Shown: positions 19,783-30,823, counted from the first letter of the stretch. The stretch: DNA of 64,000 nucleotides from Mariniphaga sp. (GCA_010906965.1 JAAFHB010000004.1:1-64000); one strand, 5' to 3'. Notes: generated by a model not told the origin, from the sequence alone. Numbers and translations are program-made.

Positions 19783-20475
19783 ATGCTTAACGAGTTAAAA
19801 AAGCAGGTTTTTGAAGCTAATATCGATCTTGTAAAACATGGCCTGGTTATTTTCACCTGGGGCAATGTTTCGGGGATCGATCGTGCCAAAGGCATATTTG
19901 CCATAAAACCAAGTGGTTTGCCTTACGAGACCATGACATGGGAAGATATGGTACTGGTCGATATGGACGGCAAGGTTGTGGATTCGAAGTGCAAGCCATC
20001 GTCAGATACACCAACCCATCTGGTGCTGTATCGTGAATTTGAAAACATTGGTGGCGTGGTGCATACGCATTCAGAGTGGGCAACAACCTGGGCTCAGATG
20101 GGTTTGCCGATACCGGCATTGGGGACAACCCATGCTGATTATTTTTATGGCGAAATTCCTTGCACCCGATCACTGACTGAATTGGAAGTAAAGAATAAAT
20201 ACGAGCTCGAAACCGGAAATGTTATTGTTGAAACCTTTCAGAAACTAAACATCGATCCGCTTGCAGTTCCTGCTGTTCTGATTTCGGGGCATGGTCCGTT
20301 CTCCTGGGGTAAAGATGCCCAAGATGCTGTTCATAATGCGGTTGTTCTCGAGCAAGTTGCTAAAATGGCACACCATGCACTTGTCGTAAATAAGGTTTCG
20401 GGTATCGATCAGTTTTTGCTCGATAAACACTACTTGCGAAAACATGGACCAAACGCTTATTACGGTCAAAAATAG
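19783..20475 (+). CDS. araD: L-ribulose-5-phosphate 4-epimerase
   Basis: '[19 protein letters not shown]', '[40 protein letters not shown]'. Confidence 0.96.
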   Translation: MLNELKKQVFEANIDLVKHGLVIFTWGNVSGIDRAKGIFAIKPSGLPYETMTWEDMVLVDMDGKVVDSKCKPSSDTPTHLVLYREFENIGGVVHTHSEWATTWAQMGLPIPALGTTHADYFYGEIPCTRSLTELEVKNKYELETGNVIVETFQKLNIDPLAVPAVLISGHGPFSWGKDAQDAVHNAVVLEQVAKMAHHALVVNKVSGIDQFLLDKHYLRKHGPNAYYGQK

Positions 20476-20506
20476 ATTAACCAATTAAATTTTAATTACT
20501 TAAAAG

Positions 20507-22177
20507 ATGACTACAAAAAAATTTGTGATTGGAATTGATTACGGTACTGACTCGGCCAGAGCTGTCATCGTAAATGCATTAAATGGTGATGAAGTTACAT
20601 CATCTGTAAAAACTTACCCACGATGGGCAACCGGAAAATTCTGTGATCCGGCAAAAGATCAGTATCGTCAGCATCCGCTCGATTATATCGAAGCAATGGA
20701 ATATACTGTGAAGGATGCATTGGCGAGAGCTGGTTCCGATGTCGCAGCAAATATTGCAGGTATCTCCTTTGATACAACAGGAAGTACTCCTATTCTGGTC
20801 AACGAAAACGGAATTCCGCTTGCCTTAACCGCCGAATTTGCTGAAAATCCCAATGCAATGTTTGTGCTATGGAAAGATCATACAGCCGTTAAGGAAGCGG
20901 CTGAGATTAACAAACTGTGCAAAAGCTGGAAAACAGATTATGCCCAATATGAAGGCGGTATCTATTCCTCAGAATGGGTCTGGGCGAAAATGCTGCACGT
21001 TCTTCGTACGGACGAAAAGGTTCGTAAAGCAGCCTATTCATGGATTGAACATTGCGACTGGATGCCGGCACTAATAACCGGAGTGGTTAAACCAAAAGAA
21101 GTTTTACGAAGCCGGTGTGCAGCTGGTCATAAATCGATGTGGTTCGAAGGTTGGGATGGTTTGCCATCTGAAGAGTTTCTTACAGTACTCGATCCTTGTT
21201 TGTGTGGCTATCGGGCGAAATTATACGACCAAACCTATACCAGTGATGTGAAAATTGGAAATTTAACTGCAGAATGGGCCGAAAGACTTGGTCTTTCTAC
21301 CGAAGTAGCGGTTGGAGTTGGTGGTTTTGATTGCCACTTTGGGGCAGTCGGCGGTGAAGTTACTCCAAACGTACTGGCCAGGGCAATTGGAACATCAACA
21401 TGTGATATCATGATTGCCTCCTACGATCAAATTGGTGACAAATTGATTGCCGGGATTTGCGGACAAGTTGATGGATCGGTCATTCCGGGTTACATTGGTC
21501 TTGAAGCCGGACAGTCGGCTTTCGGTGATGTTTATGCATGGTTTAAAAAGGTTGTGGCATGGCCATTAGAAAATATTCTTGCCAAATCAACAATTATCGA
21601 TGCTGAAACTCGTGACAAACTAATCGCGGAAACGCTGGATCAGATTATTCCTGAATTGTCGGCAGAAGCAATGTTAGTTCCAATTGAAGAATCGACAATT
21701 ATAGCGGTCGACTGGATGAATGGAAGAAGGACACCGGATGCAACACAGGAGGTTACAGGGTCCATAATCGGCTTAAAATTAGGATCAACAACTCCAAAAA
21801 TATTCCGTGCACTTGTTGAAGCAACAGCGTTCGGATCGAAAGCCATTGTCGACAGGTTTACTCGCGAAGGGGTTGAGATTAAGGAAATCATTGGATTAGG
21901 CGGCGTGGCAAAAAAATCACCATTTGTAATGCAGACGCTTGCTGATGTTTTGAATATGCCAATAAAAATTGCCAGAACCGAACAGACTTGCGCCTTTGGT
22001 GCGGCAATGTTTGCTTCTGTCGTTGCAGGAATCTATCCTAAAGTCGAAGATGCTCAGAAAGCGATGGGAAAAGGTTTCGAGAAAGAATATTTTCCCAATC
22101 CGGGAAATGTGGTAAAGTATGCTGAGATCTACCATAAATACTTGAAGATCGGAGCTTTTACCGAAAAAGAACTTTAG
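20507..22177 (+). CDS. araB: Ribulokinase
   Basis: 'FVIGIDYGTDSARAVIVNALNGDEV', 'RCAAGHKSMWFEGWDGLP', 'WMNGRRTPDA'. Confidence 0.96.
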   Translation: MTTKKFVIGIDYGTDSARAVIVNALNGDEVTSSVKTYPRWATGKFCDPAKDQYRQHPLDYIEAMEYTVKDALARAGSDVAANIAGISFDTTGSTPILVNENGIPLALTAEFAENPNAMFVLWKDHTAVKEAAEINKLCKSWKTDYAQYEGGIYSSEWVWAKMLHVLRTDEKVRKAAYSWIEHCDWMPALITGVVKPKEVLRSRCAAGHKSMWFEGWDGLPSEEFLTVLDPCLCGYRAKLYDQTYTSDVKIGNLTAEWAERLGLSTEVAVGVGGFDCHFGAVGGEVTPNVLARAIGTSTCDIMIASYDQIGDKLIAGICGQVDGSVIPGYIGLEAGQSAFGDVYAWFKKVVAWPLENILAKSTIIDAETRDKLIAETLDQIIPELSAEAMLVPIEESTIIAVDWMNGRRTPDATQEVTGSIIGLKLGSTTPKIFRALVEATAFGSKAIVDRFTREGVEIKEIIGLGGVAKKSPFVMQTLADVLNMPIKIARTEQTCAFGAAMFASVVAGIYPKVEDAQKAMGKGFEKEYFPNPGNVVKYAEIYHKYLKIGAFTEKEL

Positions 22178-22220
22178 ATTCTATTGGGCCGGAAGCATTC
22201 CAGGTAAACTTGAAATTTGT

Positions 22221-22268
22221 AATGAGAATGACTATAATATGTTGAATTATAATCATTCTCATTTTTTT
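22221..22268 (+). terminator. Rho-independent terminator after araB
   Basis: AATGAGAATGACTATAAT / ATTATAATCATTCTCATT (17/18 complementary) followed by a T-run. Confidence 0.85.
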
Positions 22269-22428
22269 TGTTTTGAGAAACCTTTTGTCCCTTATTTCGA
22301 CTACTTTAGCCAAACGAAAAAAAGAAAGATCTTGATTTGTATTTCTTTTTTGATCGGTTGGATACCAGTACTAATTAGGTTTAAAACATTAGATGCTTTA
22401 AACTGTTAAATTACATTATTGGATTAAT

Positions 22429-25239
22429 ATGGTTATTCCTGAAAATATTAATATTTTAATAGTTGATGATAATGCGTTGGTTCTTAAAGCCTACGAAAAT
22501 GTATTGTCTAAACGGGGATATCATGTTTTGACTGCTGAAAACGGCAATAATGCTCTTCAAATTATTAATAAGGAAAAAATTTCGCTAATTCTTCTTGATG
22601 TAATGTTGCCTGATCTTTCGGGGTTGGAAATTCTGAGATTAATTAAATCCAATCCGAAAACGGAGCATATTTTCGTTGTTCTTATTTCGTCTATGGCAAC
22701 CTCATCGGGAAACCAGATTGAGGGAATGGAATTAGGTGCTGACGGATACCTGGTAAAACCAATGCCAGTTTGGGAATTGGTGGTGAGGATAAATGGTTTC
22801 TTAAAACATATGCTCGCCATCGATCTTTTAAAGAAGAGTGAGGAGCGCTATCGTAGGATATCTGAAAAGGTTAAAGAAGAATTGAATGAATCAAATTCTT
22901 ATTTGAAGGCAATTCTTGAGAACAACAGCAACATCTTCGTGGCCATGGACAAAGATTGTAAGGTCCAGTTTGCAAGTAAACCTGCCATCGAGATGTCCAG
23001 AATTATTTATGGAACCGAACTTGAACTAGGGAAATCTCTAATGGATATTCTTAGCGATGATCAGCTTGTCCTATTTAAGGAAGACATTATATTAGCTTTA
23101 AATGGAAGTCCGGTATATATCGAAAGACCATATATTAAAAAGAATCATGTGAAAACCTGGTTTGGAATTCAATATTCGCCTTCTATCGACAATTTAGGTA
23201 ACGTAATTGGTCTGTTTATAATTATTTCAGATATTTCTCAGCGCAAAGAAGCTGAAACATTAATTTTGAATTATCAGACTGAACTTGAGCAAACTGTTAA
23301 AAAAAGAACTTCCGAGCTCGTCAGCTTAAATGAGGGATTGATACAGGAAATCAATGAACGTAAACGGGCAGAACAAGAATTACTAAAACTCTCGAGCGTA
23401 GTAGAACAGGCAGCCGACCATGTACTGATTACGGATAAATACGGAATTATTGAATATGTTAATCCTGCATTTGAGGTTGCTACCGGATATTCGAGAAACG
23501 AAGTAGTCGGTTTAACTCCGAATTTTCTTAAATCGGAAAAGAGTGATCCTGAATTATCTAAAGAGCTTTGGAATACCGTCTTGCAAGGCAGGACTTACAG
23601 GGGAGTAACGATCAATAGGAAAAAGGATGGTTCACTTTACTACGAATCAATGACCGTAACACCGCTTTTTGATTCAAACAATAATATTGTCCATTTAGTA
23701 TCTGTAGCAAGTGACATTACCGAGCGACATCAATCTGAAAAAGATAAGATTGCACGAGAGGCAGCCGACCAGGCAAATAAGGCCAAAAGCATGTTCCTTG
23801 CAAATATGAGTCACGAAATCAGAACTCCAATGAACGCCATTATCGGATTCTCTGATTTGCTTTATTCAAGTTTAAAAGACGAGAAGCAACGTTCGCAGAT
23901 TGATGCGATTCGCAGCAGTGGTAAAAACCTTTTGCGAATTATCAACGACATCCTTGATCTGTCGAAGATAGAAGCCGGAAAAATGGTTATTCAAAATGAG
24001 CCTATTAACATTCATAGTATTATAAAAGAAGTCGAAACAATTTTCACACATATTACAAAGGAAAAGGGAATCAGGTTTGTTATTGATGAAGTAGAAGAAA
24101 TACCTTCGGCACTGATGCTTGACGAAACCCGGATTCGGCAGATTCTTTTCAATCTTATCGGCAACGCCTTCAAATTTACGGAATCTGGTGAAGTGACTCT
24201 TTCTGTGATGGAAAAGATTAAAGAGAAAGACAAAATTGATTTGATAATCTCGGTTAAAGATACGGGAATTGGAATTCCGATCGATCAGCAGAACCTTATA
24301 TTTGAAGCTTTTAATCAGCAGGAAGGACAACGAACAGTTCAATATGGCGGAACCGGACTGGGACTTACGATTACCAAACGCCTTGTTGAGATGATGGGTG
24401 GTGATATAAAGTTAAGCAGTGAGCCTGGCAAAGGAAGTGTATTTACGATTATACTTCCGGATATCATTGTAAAAGAGGATGAAAAGGAAGTTACCGAAAT
24501 TAACTTGTCAGGTCCGTCAACACTATTTTTTGATAAAGGATCTGTACTGATAGCCGATGATAATCCTGAGAACAGGAAGTATTTAGTCGATCTGCTGAGT
24601 CATTTCCCATTGGAATTATACGAAGCGGAAAATGGAATTGAAGCGATAGAAAAAGCGGTGAAATATCTTCCGCAGGTAATATTGATGGATTTTAAAATGC
24701 CCTTGATGAGTGGTGGTGAAGCTATCGAAATACTTAAAAAGCAGGAAACCACCAAAGCAATCCCCATTATTGCTTTATCTGCTTCATCGCGCGAAGTTAT
24801 TGAGGAACAAAGTGGGGCAGCTTTTGACGATTTTATATTAAAACCAATCAGTGCATCAGAATTACTGGAACACCTAAAAAAGTATCTTAAGTTTCATGTA
24901 CTTGCTGAATCTGTTCCTACTGAACCTGAAATCGATTCGGATCACATTTCCAATCTGGCCAATACAAATAAAGATCAGCTGCCGGAACTTATTGAAATTC
25001 TCGAAAACGAATATGTCCCGATTTTTACAAATGTTGCAAAGAAACAAGTGATCGGACAAATAAAAACTCTTGGAGAGCAGCTTATTGCACTGGGAATCGA
25101 TTGTTCAAATACGATCGTTACCGAGTTTGGCAGAGAGCTTTCTACCTATGCCAACAATTTTGAAATTAGTAAGATGATGAAAAAATTGATGACATTTCCT
25201 GAATTAATAAACAGATTAAAAAAGCTAATGGAGGAATAA
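22429..25239 (+). CDS. Hybrid histidine kinase (REC-PAS-PAS-HisKA-HATPase-REC)
   Basis: REC 'NILIVDDNALVLKAYE...LLDVMLPDLSGLE'; H-box 'MSHEIRTPMNAIIGFSDLL'; 'KDTGIGIP', 'GGTGLGLTITKRLVEMMGG'; C-terminal REC 'VLIADDNPENRKYL'. Confidence 0.93.
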   Translation: MVIPENINILIVDDNALVLKAYENVLSKRGYHVLTAENGNNALQIINKEKISLILLDVMLPDLSGLEILRLIKSNPKTEHIFVVLISSMATSSGNQIEGMELGADGYLVKPMPVWELVVRINGFLKHMLAIDLLKKSEERYRRISEKVKEELNESNSYLKAILENNSNIFVAMDKDCKVQFASKPAIEMSRIIYGTELELGKSLMDILSDDQLVLFKEDIILALNGSPVYIERPYIKKNHVKTWFGIQYSPSIDNLGNVIGLFIIISDISQRKEAETLILNYQTELEQTVKKRTSELVSLNEGLIQEINERKRAEQELLKLSSVVEQAADHVLITDKYGIIEYVNPAFEVATGYSRNEVVGLTPNFLKSEKSDPELSKELWNTVLQGRTYRGVTINRKKDGSLYYESMTVTPLFDSNNNIVHLVSVASDITERHQSEKDKIAREAADQANKAKSMFLANMSHEIRTPMNAIIGFSDLLYSSLKDEKQRSQIDAIRSSGKNLLRIINDILDLSKIEAGKMVIQNEPINIHSIIKEVETIFTHITKEKGIRFVIDEVEEIPSALMLDETRIRQILFNLIGNAFKFTESGEVTLSVMEKIKEKDKIDLIISVKDTGIGIPIDQQNLIFEAFNQQEGQRTVQYGGTGLGLTITKRLVEMMGGDIKLSSEPGKGSVFTIILPDIIVKEDEKEVTEINLSGPSTLFFDKGSVLIADDNPENRKYLVDLLSHFPLELYEAENGIEAIEKAVKYLPQVILMDFKMPLMSGGEAIEILKKQETTKAIPIIALSASSREVIEEQSGAAFDDFILKPISASELLEHLKKYLKFHVLAESVPTEPEIDSDHISNLANTNKDQLPELIEILENEYVPIFTNVAKKQVIGQIKTLGEQLIALGIDCSNTIVTEFGRELSTYANNFEISKMMKKLMTFPELINRLKKLMEE

Positions 25240-25242
25240 CTT

Positions 25243-26439
25243 ATGAATGAGGTTCTAAAAGATTTTAAAGTTTTGGCAGTTGATGATAACCCGAAAAATA
25301 TTCAGGTTATCGGAAGTATTCTGATGGAGGCAAATTATGAGGTTGGTTTTGCGATGGATGGTAAACAAGCGCTCGAACTGCTTTCAGAATCAAAAGACTA
25401 TGATTTGGTTTTGCTCGATGTAAATATGCCGGTCATGAATGGGTTCGAGACTTGCAAAGCAATGCGTCACAGCGAATTTCTTCGTGAGATCCCCGTTATC
25501 TTTTTGACAGCACTGAATGAACCCGAGAATATTCTTACCGGATTTGATGTGGGCGGGCAAGACTATGTCTCTAAGCCTTTCAATTCCAAAGAACTACTTT
25601 CAAGGGTAAAAACCCATCTTGATTTAAAGCGGAGCAAAGATCAGTTGAAAATGGTCAATCAATGGCTTGAGATCAAAGTAAAAGAACGGACCCAGGAGTT
25701 ACAAAAAGCAAACGCAGATCTTGAAATTGCCAATAACGAATTAATATACCTTGACAAGGCAAAAGGTGACTTTCTTGAAAAATTAAGTCACGAAATTCGT
25801 GCGCCGTTAGCTGGAATTATAGGCTTTATCACGGTACTTCAAAATGAAATAAATCCGACAGAGTTGATGGATTTACTTAAATACCTTGACGTTTCTGCTG
25901 CCCGGCTCGAAAGATTCACAACGATAAGTATGCTAATCACCGAATTAAGGACCAAAACGACTTCAATTAAAAGGGAAGAAGTGAAGGTTGACGATCTGAT
26001 TGAATTTATCAGGCAGCGGCAATCGGAACAGATAGAGCTCAGAAACATGTCCGTTGCTGTTGAGGGGGCAATCGATACTATAACTATCAATGGTGAACGA
26101 AATCTTTTGGAGATTTGTTTCGAAAGTTTACTCGATAATGCGCTGAAATATTCTCCCAACGGAAGTAAATTGACGATCAGCATAAAATCGATCGAAGGAC
26201 AGGTTATTTGTTCTTTTATTGATCAGGGACGTAAATTTAACAAGGAAACCTTGGCTAAAATATATGATTTTCTTTCGTTAAAAGATAAGCAATTTGAAGA
26301 TAATGAGGCACTTGATATTGCTTTGGTGAATTTGATTATGGATGCTCATCTTGGCAAAATGGAAGTGACAAACAATGACAAAGCCGGTGCGACCATTTGT
26401 TTGATTTTTCCCGACTTTAGTGGCGTTAACAATAATTAA
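25243..26439 (+). CDS. Response regulator-histidine kinase fusion with degenerate ATPase motifs
   Basis: REC 'VLAVDDNPKNIQVI...LLDVNMPVMNGFE'; H-box 'KLSHEIRAPLAGIIGFI'; N-box 'ESLLDNALKYSP'; G-boxes not canonical. Confidence 0.88.
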   Translation: MNEVLKDFKVLAVDDNPKNIQVIGSILMEANYEVGFAMDGKQALELLSESKDYDLVLLDVNMPVMNGFETCKAMRHSEFLREIPVIFLTALNEPENILTGFDVGGQDYVSKPFNSKELLSRVKTHLDLKRSKDQLKMVNQWLEIKVKERTQELQKANADLEIANNELIYLDKAKGDFLEKLSHEIRAPLAGIIGFITVLQNEINPTELMDLLKYLDVSAARLERFTTISMLITELRTKTTSIKREEVKVDDLIEFIRQRQSEQIELRNMSVAVEGAIDTITINGERNLLEICFESLLDNALKYSPNGSKLTISIKSIEGQVICSFIDQGRKFNKETLAKIYDFLSLKDKQFEDNEALDIALVNLIMDAHLGKMEVTNNDKAGATICLIFPDFSGVNNN

Positions 26440-26845
26440 CTTAAAATGCTTTGCCATTAATTTAAAATTATCCATAGTGCCAATGATGCGGTGATTACCA
26501 ATTTAATACAAACATTTTACACATCGAATATTTTGATCAGAAAGTTATTATGTTTCATCTTTAAGGACAGTTTATCCAATGAATCAGAATAGTTAGAGGA
26601 TACAAAGCCGAAGATTCCGGGGAGCTATTTTTTTTAACAAAAAATTATTTTATATTTGGCCATGGCCAGATTGTGTATTTCCGATGCAAATAAATACAGA
26701 GGGAACAGCATAATTTATTATTAATAGCTCCGTTAAAAGCAAATTATTTTGGCTTTTTAGGGAGTTTTAACAAATAGAAGAGAAACAAAATCGGCAAATT
26801 TTCGTTACTCTGAGCAATGAACAACGTTTATTAAAATTTTAAAAT

Positions 26846-27082
26846 ATGGGAAGACCACCAACAAGAGCGAAAGAATATAGAGATGGTTTTTATATTGAAG
26901 TTCGCAATAAAGGATCCTTAACAGGAATAAAGATTATTCGAAAGAGCAAAGAGGAGATGATGCTGGCTATCAGTGAATATGGCAAATCGAAAGAAGTTGT
27001 CGTATTGGGTGAATCAAAAGGGGGCAAATGGACCAATAAGCCAGAGGTTTACCAGAAAGTAGACAGCGTTGAGCGTGATTAG
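26846..27082 (+). CDS. Small hypothetical protein
   Basis: 78-aa ORF with good initiation context after a long intergenic region; 'MGRPPTRAKEYRDGFYIEVRNKGSLTGIKI'. Confidence 0.65.
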   Translation: MGRPPTRAKEYRDGFYIEVRNKGSLTGIKIIRKSKEEMMLAISEYGKSKEVVVLGESKGGKWTNKPEVYQKVDSVERD

Positions 27083-27134
27083 CTTTAGATACTGATTTAA
27101 TTGTTACATTGGCACAGTTTTTTAAAGCCACTCA

Positions 27135-28682
27135 ATGAAGACTTCGCAATTATTCAGTACGAAACCTTTTCATCAATTGATACATCATGCCAATGAAGAT
27201 AATGGCATGAAAAGAGCGCTCAGCGCTACAAACCTTACCACTCTTGGTATTGGTGCAGTTATTGGAGCCGGTATCTTTGTTTTAACCGGACAAGCTGCTG
27301 CACAATATGCCGGACCGGGAATCGTGATATCATTTCTGATTTCCGGTCTGGCATGTTTGTTTGCAGGATTGTGTTATGCCGAATTTGCTTCGATGATCCC
27401 CATTTCAGGAAGCGCTTACACTTATGCATATGCCACCCTCGGCGAATTTATTGCATGGATCATCGGATGGGATCTCATTCTCGAATATTTATTTGCTGCT
27501 TCCACGGTTTCGGTAGGTTGGTCGGGATATGTCGTTAGTTTTCTGAAAGATTTTGGCATTTTTATTCCTCCCCAGTTTACGGCCGCATGGAGTACTGTTT
27601 TGGTTGATATTCCAAACCTTGGATGGAAACCACTTACAAGTCAAATTACCGACAGTTTAGTCGCTTCCGGAATTGTCGTTAGTAGTCTTCCCCATATTAC
27701 AGCCGTATTAAATCTTCCTGCAATGTTTATTATTGCAGCAATTACTGTCTTGCTTATTATCGGAATTAAAGAATCTGCCAGCTTTAATAATATCATGGTT
27801 ATGATTAAAGTATTCGTGATTCTACTTTTTATCGGTATAGGCTTTTTCTTTGTCAATAAGGCAAACTGGCATCCGTTTATTCCGGAGAATACAGGGGTTT
27901 GGGGTCATTTCGGATGGAGTGGAATACTTCGGGGTTCTGCAGTCATCTTTTTCGCTTATATCGGGTTCGATGCTGTCTCGACCGCAGCCCAGGAAGCGAA
28001 GAATCCGCAGCGCGACATGCCGATTGGTATTCTGGGATCACTGGGTATCTCTACCGTTTTATACATCCTGGTCGCGATTGTGTTAACAGGAATTGTAAGC
28101 TATACTTTTCTGAATGTTGCCGATCCGATTGCCGTTGGAGTTGACGCGATGGGGAAGGGGCTTTTCTGGTTACGACCCATCATTAAAATTGCAGCAATTG
28201 CAGGTTTAAGCTCCGTCGTACTTGTGATGATGCTTGGTCAGCCACGAATTTTTTATGCAATGTCCAAAGACGGATTACTGCCACCACGCTTTGCAAAAAT
28301 ACATCCCCGTTTTAAAACACCTTATTTCAGCACTATTATTACCGGAGTTGTTGCATGTATTCTTGCCGGGATCTTACCAATTAATATTCTGGGTGAATTG
28401 GTTTCAATCGGGACATTGCTCGCCTTTGCAATTGTTTGTATTGGCATCCTCTTTTTAAGATACAAGAGCCCTGAACTTAAACGTCCTTTCAGAACACCCT
28501 GGGTTCCGCTTATTCCTATACTTGGAGCATCTATCTGCCTGCTTCAAATGTATTCCTTACCTTTCGACACATGGCTTCGTTTAATCGTCTGGATGGCGAT
28601 TGGCATGGTCATCTATTTTACTTATAGTATTCGACACAGTGTTTTAAGAAATGAAACCCAGCAGGACAAAACGAAGCGCTAG
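27135..28682 (+). CDS. APC-family amino acid permease
   Basis: '[31 protein letters not shown]', '[25 protein letters not shown]'. Confidence 0.93.
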   Translation: MKTSQLFSTKPFHQLIHHANEDNGMKRALSATNLTTLGIGAVIGAGIFVLTGQAAAQYAGPGIVISFLISGLACLFAGLCYAEFASMIPISGSAYTYAYATLGEFIAWIIGWDLILEYLFAASTVSVGWSGYVVSFLKDFGIFIPPQFTAAWSTVLVDIPNLGWKPLTSQITDSLVASGIVVSSLPHITAVLNLPAMFIIAAITVLLIIGIKESASFNNIMVMIKVFVILLFIGIGFFFVNKANWHPFIPENTGVWGHFGWSGILRGSAVIFFAYIGFDAVSTAAQEAKNPQRDMPIGILGSLGISTVLYILVAIVLTGIVSYTFLNVADPIAVGVDAMGKGLFWLRPIIKIAAIAGLSSVVLVMMLGQPRIFYAMSKDGLLPPRFAKIHPRFKTPYFSTIITGVVACILAGILPINILGELVSIGTLLAFAIVCIGILFLRYKSPELKRPFRTPWVPLIPILGASICLLQMYSLPFDTWLRLIVWMAIGMVIYFTYSIRHSVLRNETQQDKTKR

Positions 28683-28722
28683 TTCTGAAATATTTTAGGC
28701 TCCGGCTTGCTTCCTGGACGGT

Positions 28723-28730
28723 TACTTTTG
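28723..28730 (+). promoter_or_regulatory. Candidate -7 box TACTTTTG
   Basis: Matches TAnnTTTG 69 bp upstream of the methyltransferase start. Confidence 0.35.
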
Positions 28731-28798
28731 CTACAAAGATTAAGCTTCTACGCAGCTATAAAAAAATAAATTCCGTTATACCTAAAATCCATCTGCTG

Positions 28799-29425
28799 AT
28801 GAACCCTTCTACTTTAATCAACTCAAATCGCTGGAACCGGTTTCGGTATACGCTTTATGCACCCGGTTATGATATTGCAGGCCGGATATTTTCGAAATCA
28901 CGAAATAGATCAATCAACGAACTTGGAATTAACCCGGACGACGAAGTATTGATTGTTGGGGCAGGTACTGGTCTCGATCTTGAATTTATCACGCAGGATT
29001 GCCACATCATTGCGACCGATATTACACCGGCAATGATAACGCAAACCATCAAAAAGAACACAATTTTAAAACTTAATCTGACAGCAGTTGTAATGGATGG
29101 GCAGCACCTGAACTTTGCCGACAATTCCGTTGACAAAATAATACTCCACCTGATACTGGCCGTTATTCCTGATCCTGTACTTTGTTTAAAAGAGTGTGAA
29201 AGGGTGCTGAAACCAGGGGGAAGGATCACCATCTTTGATAAGTTTGTTCCCAAAGGGCGCCCGCTTTCGTTTTGGAGGAAATTTTTCAATCCCCTCACCA
29301 ATTTATTATTCAGTAATATAAACCGCCGGTTCGAAAGCATCGTCTGCGCAACCAGTTTAATAACGGAATCGGATGTCGCAGCCGATTTTAATGGCAATTT
29401 CAGATTAATCAGGTTAGTAAAATAA
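28799..29425 (+). CDS. Class I SAM-dependent methyltransferase
   Basis: 'VLIVGAGTGLDLEFI', 'ATDITPAMI', 'ECERVLKPGGRITIFDKF'. Confidence 0.85.
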   Translation: MNPSTLINSNRWNRFRYTLYAPGYDIAGRIFSKSRNRSINELGINPDDEVLIVGAGTGLDLEFITQDCHIIATDITPAMITQTIKKNTILKLNLTAVVMDGQHLNFADNSVDKIILHLILAVIPDPVLCLKECERVLKPGGRITIFDKFVPKGRPLSFWRKFFNPLTNLLFSNINRRFESIVCATSLITESDVAADFNGNFRLIRLVK

Positions 29426-29680
29426 TGTACCGACGTCTCTACCCATCATCACATGCGTGGAAAGTAATTCCAAAGAACTGACCACCTTTTTCCCACGTAT
29501 TCTGACCAGGATTATTTTTATCCTTTGTTTTTTATTGGCAGGCCATTACAATCACCTTATTGTTGTTTTATTGCCTGTTGGCAGTCGATCCGTGGTGGAA
29601 CTGACTGATTCTTTGTGTGCATTTTCATATTCGTGAACAATAATCCGTTAATGTGGTTTAATAGAAATCCATTTGATGTC

Positions 29681-29737
29681 TCGGAAAAATTTCCGACAGT
29701 CCAAATGAACTACTTTGGTATTTCGGAAAAATTTCGA
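29681..29737. promoter_or_regulatory. Paired palindromic sites upstream of histidine kinase
   Basis: TCGGAAAAATTTCCGA (29681-29696) and TCGGAAAAATTTCGA (29723-29737), exactly 42 bp apart. Confidence 0.4.
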
Positions 29738-29827
29738 AGGATATTTCACGGAAATAGTGGGTTTATAATTGGAATCATATAGCCAGATTACAAACGGGAT
29801 TGATGTTAACTTATTCTATTTTAGCAT

Positions 29828-30823
29828 ATGAGAACGGAAAGAGTTTTAACTTTTAAAAGAATAAAATTCCAGCATAGAATAACCATTCTATATTTTATTG
29901 TCGGCTTGCTATGGATCTATTTATCCGACACTATTTTTAGTAGTATTATCGGAGATAGGGAAGTATTGCTTGGAATTCAGATATTAAAAGGCTTTCTGTA
30001 CGTTTTAATTACTTCACTTCTGTTGTTTTTTTTAATAAATAACCATTTGAAGATGCTGCAAATAGCAAAAGAAAAAGCCGAGGAAAGTGATCGCTTAAAA
30101 TCAGCCTTCTTAGCCAACATGAGTCACGAAATCCGCACGCCAATGAATGGTATTCTGGGTTTTGCCGAACTGCTCAAAGAACCAAAACTAAATGACAAAG
30201 AGCAGTTGGAGTACATCGGTATCATCGAAAAAAGCGGTAACCGATTGCTTAATATTATCAATGATATTATTGATATATCGAAAATAGAAGCGGGACAAGT
30301 GGAGGTTAATATTGTCGAATCAAATATCAATGATCAAATCGAATACATTGATATGTTTTTTCAACCTGAATTCGAAAGAAAAGGTTTGAAACACTCATTC
30401 AAAAATGGCTTATCAGCGAATGAGTCCATCATTAAAACAGACCGCGAGAAAATCTATGCTATTCTGTCAAACCTTGTTAAAAATGCAATTAAATATACGA
30501 ATACCGGCTCAATAGAATTTGGATATGACATTGTAAGGACACAGCCTGGTGCAGCTGCTCAAGATCAGTTATTTCTACAGTTTTACATTAAAGACACAGG
30601 GATCGGGATTCCAAAAGACAGACAGAAGGCTGTTTTTGAACGATTTATTCAGGCGGATATTTCCGATAAGATGGCATTGCAGGGAGCCGGCCTGGGATTG
30701 TCGATTTCGAAAGCTTATGTGGAAATGCTGGGAGGGAAAATGTGGGTTGAAAGTGAGCCTGGAAGCGGGACAATATTTTATTTTACGATTCCATATAATT
30801 CTGAAAATAAACCTGACCGTTGA
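29828..30823 (+). CDS. Membrane-bound sensor histidine kinase
   Basis: Two N-terminal TM segments, 'FLANMSHEIRTPMNGILGFAELL', 'KDTGIGIPKDRQKAVFERF', 'GAGLGLSISKAYVEMLGG'. Confidence 0.93.
   Translation: MRTERVLTFKRIKFQHRITILYFIVGLLWIYLSDTIFSSIIGDREVLLGIQILKGFLYVLITSLLLFFLINNHLKMLQIAKEKAEESDRLKSAFLANMSHEIRTPMNGILGFAELLKEPKLNDKEQLEYIGIIEKSGNRLLNIINDIIDISKIEAGQVEVNIVESNINDQIEYIDMFFQPEFERKGLKHSFKNGLSANESIIKTDREKIYAILSNLVKNAIKYTNTGSIEFGYDIVRTQPGAAAQDQLFLQFYIKDTGIGIPKDRQKAVFERFIQADISDKMALQGAGLGLSISKAYVEMLGGKMWVESEPGSGTIFYFTIPYNSENKPDR

Noticed and set aside
23872-24342. 156-aa minus ORF within the hybrid histidine kinase
   Set aside because: Antisense to HisKA/HATPase coding sequence.
28867-29397. 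176-aa minus ORF opposite the methyltransferase
   Set aside because: The plus strand carries clear methyltransferase motifs; the reverse has none.
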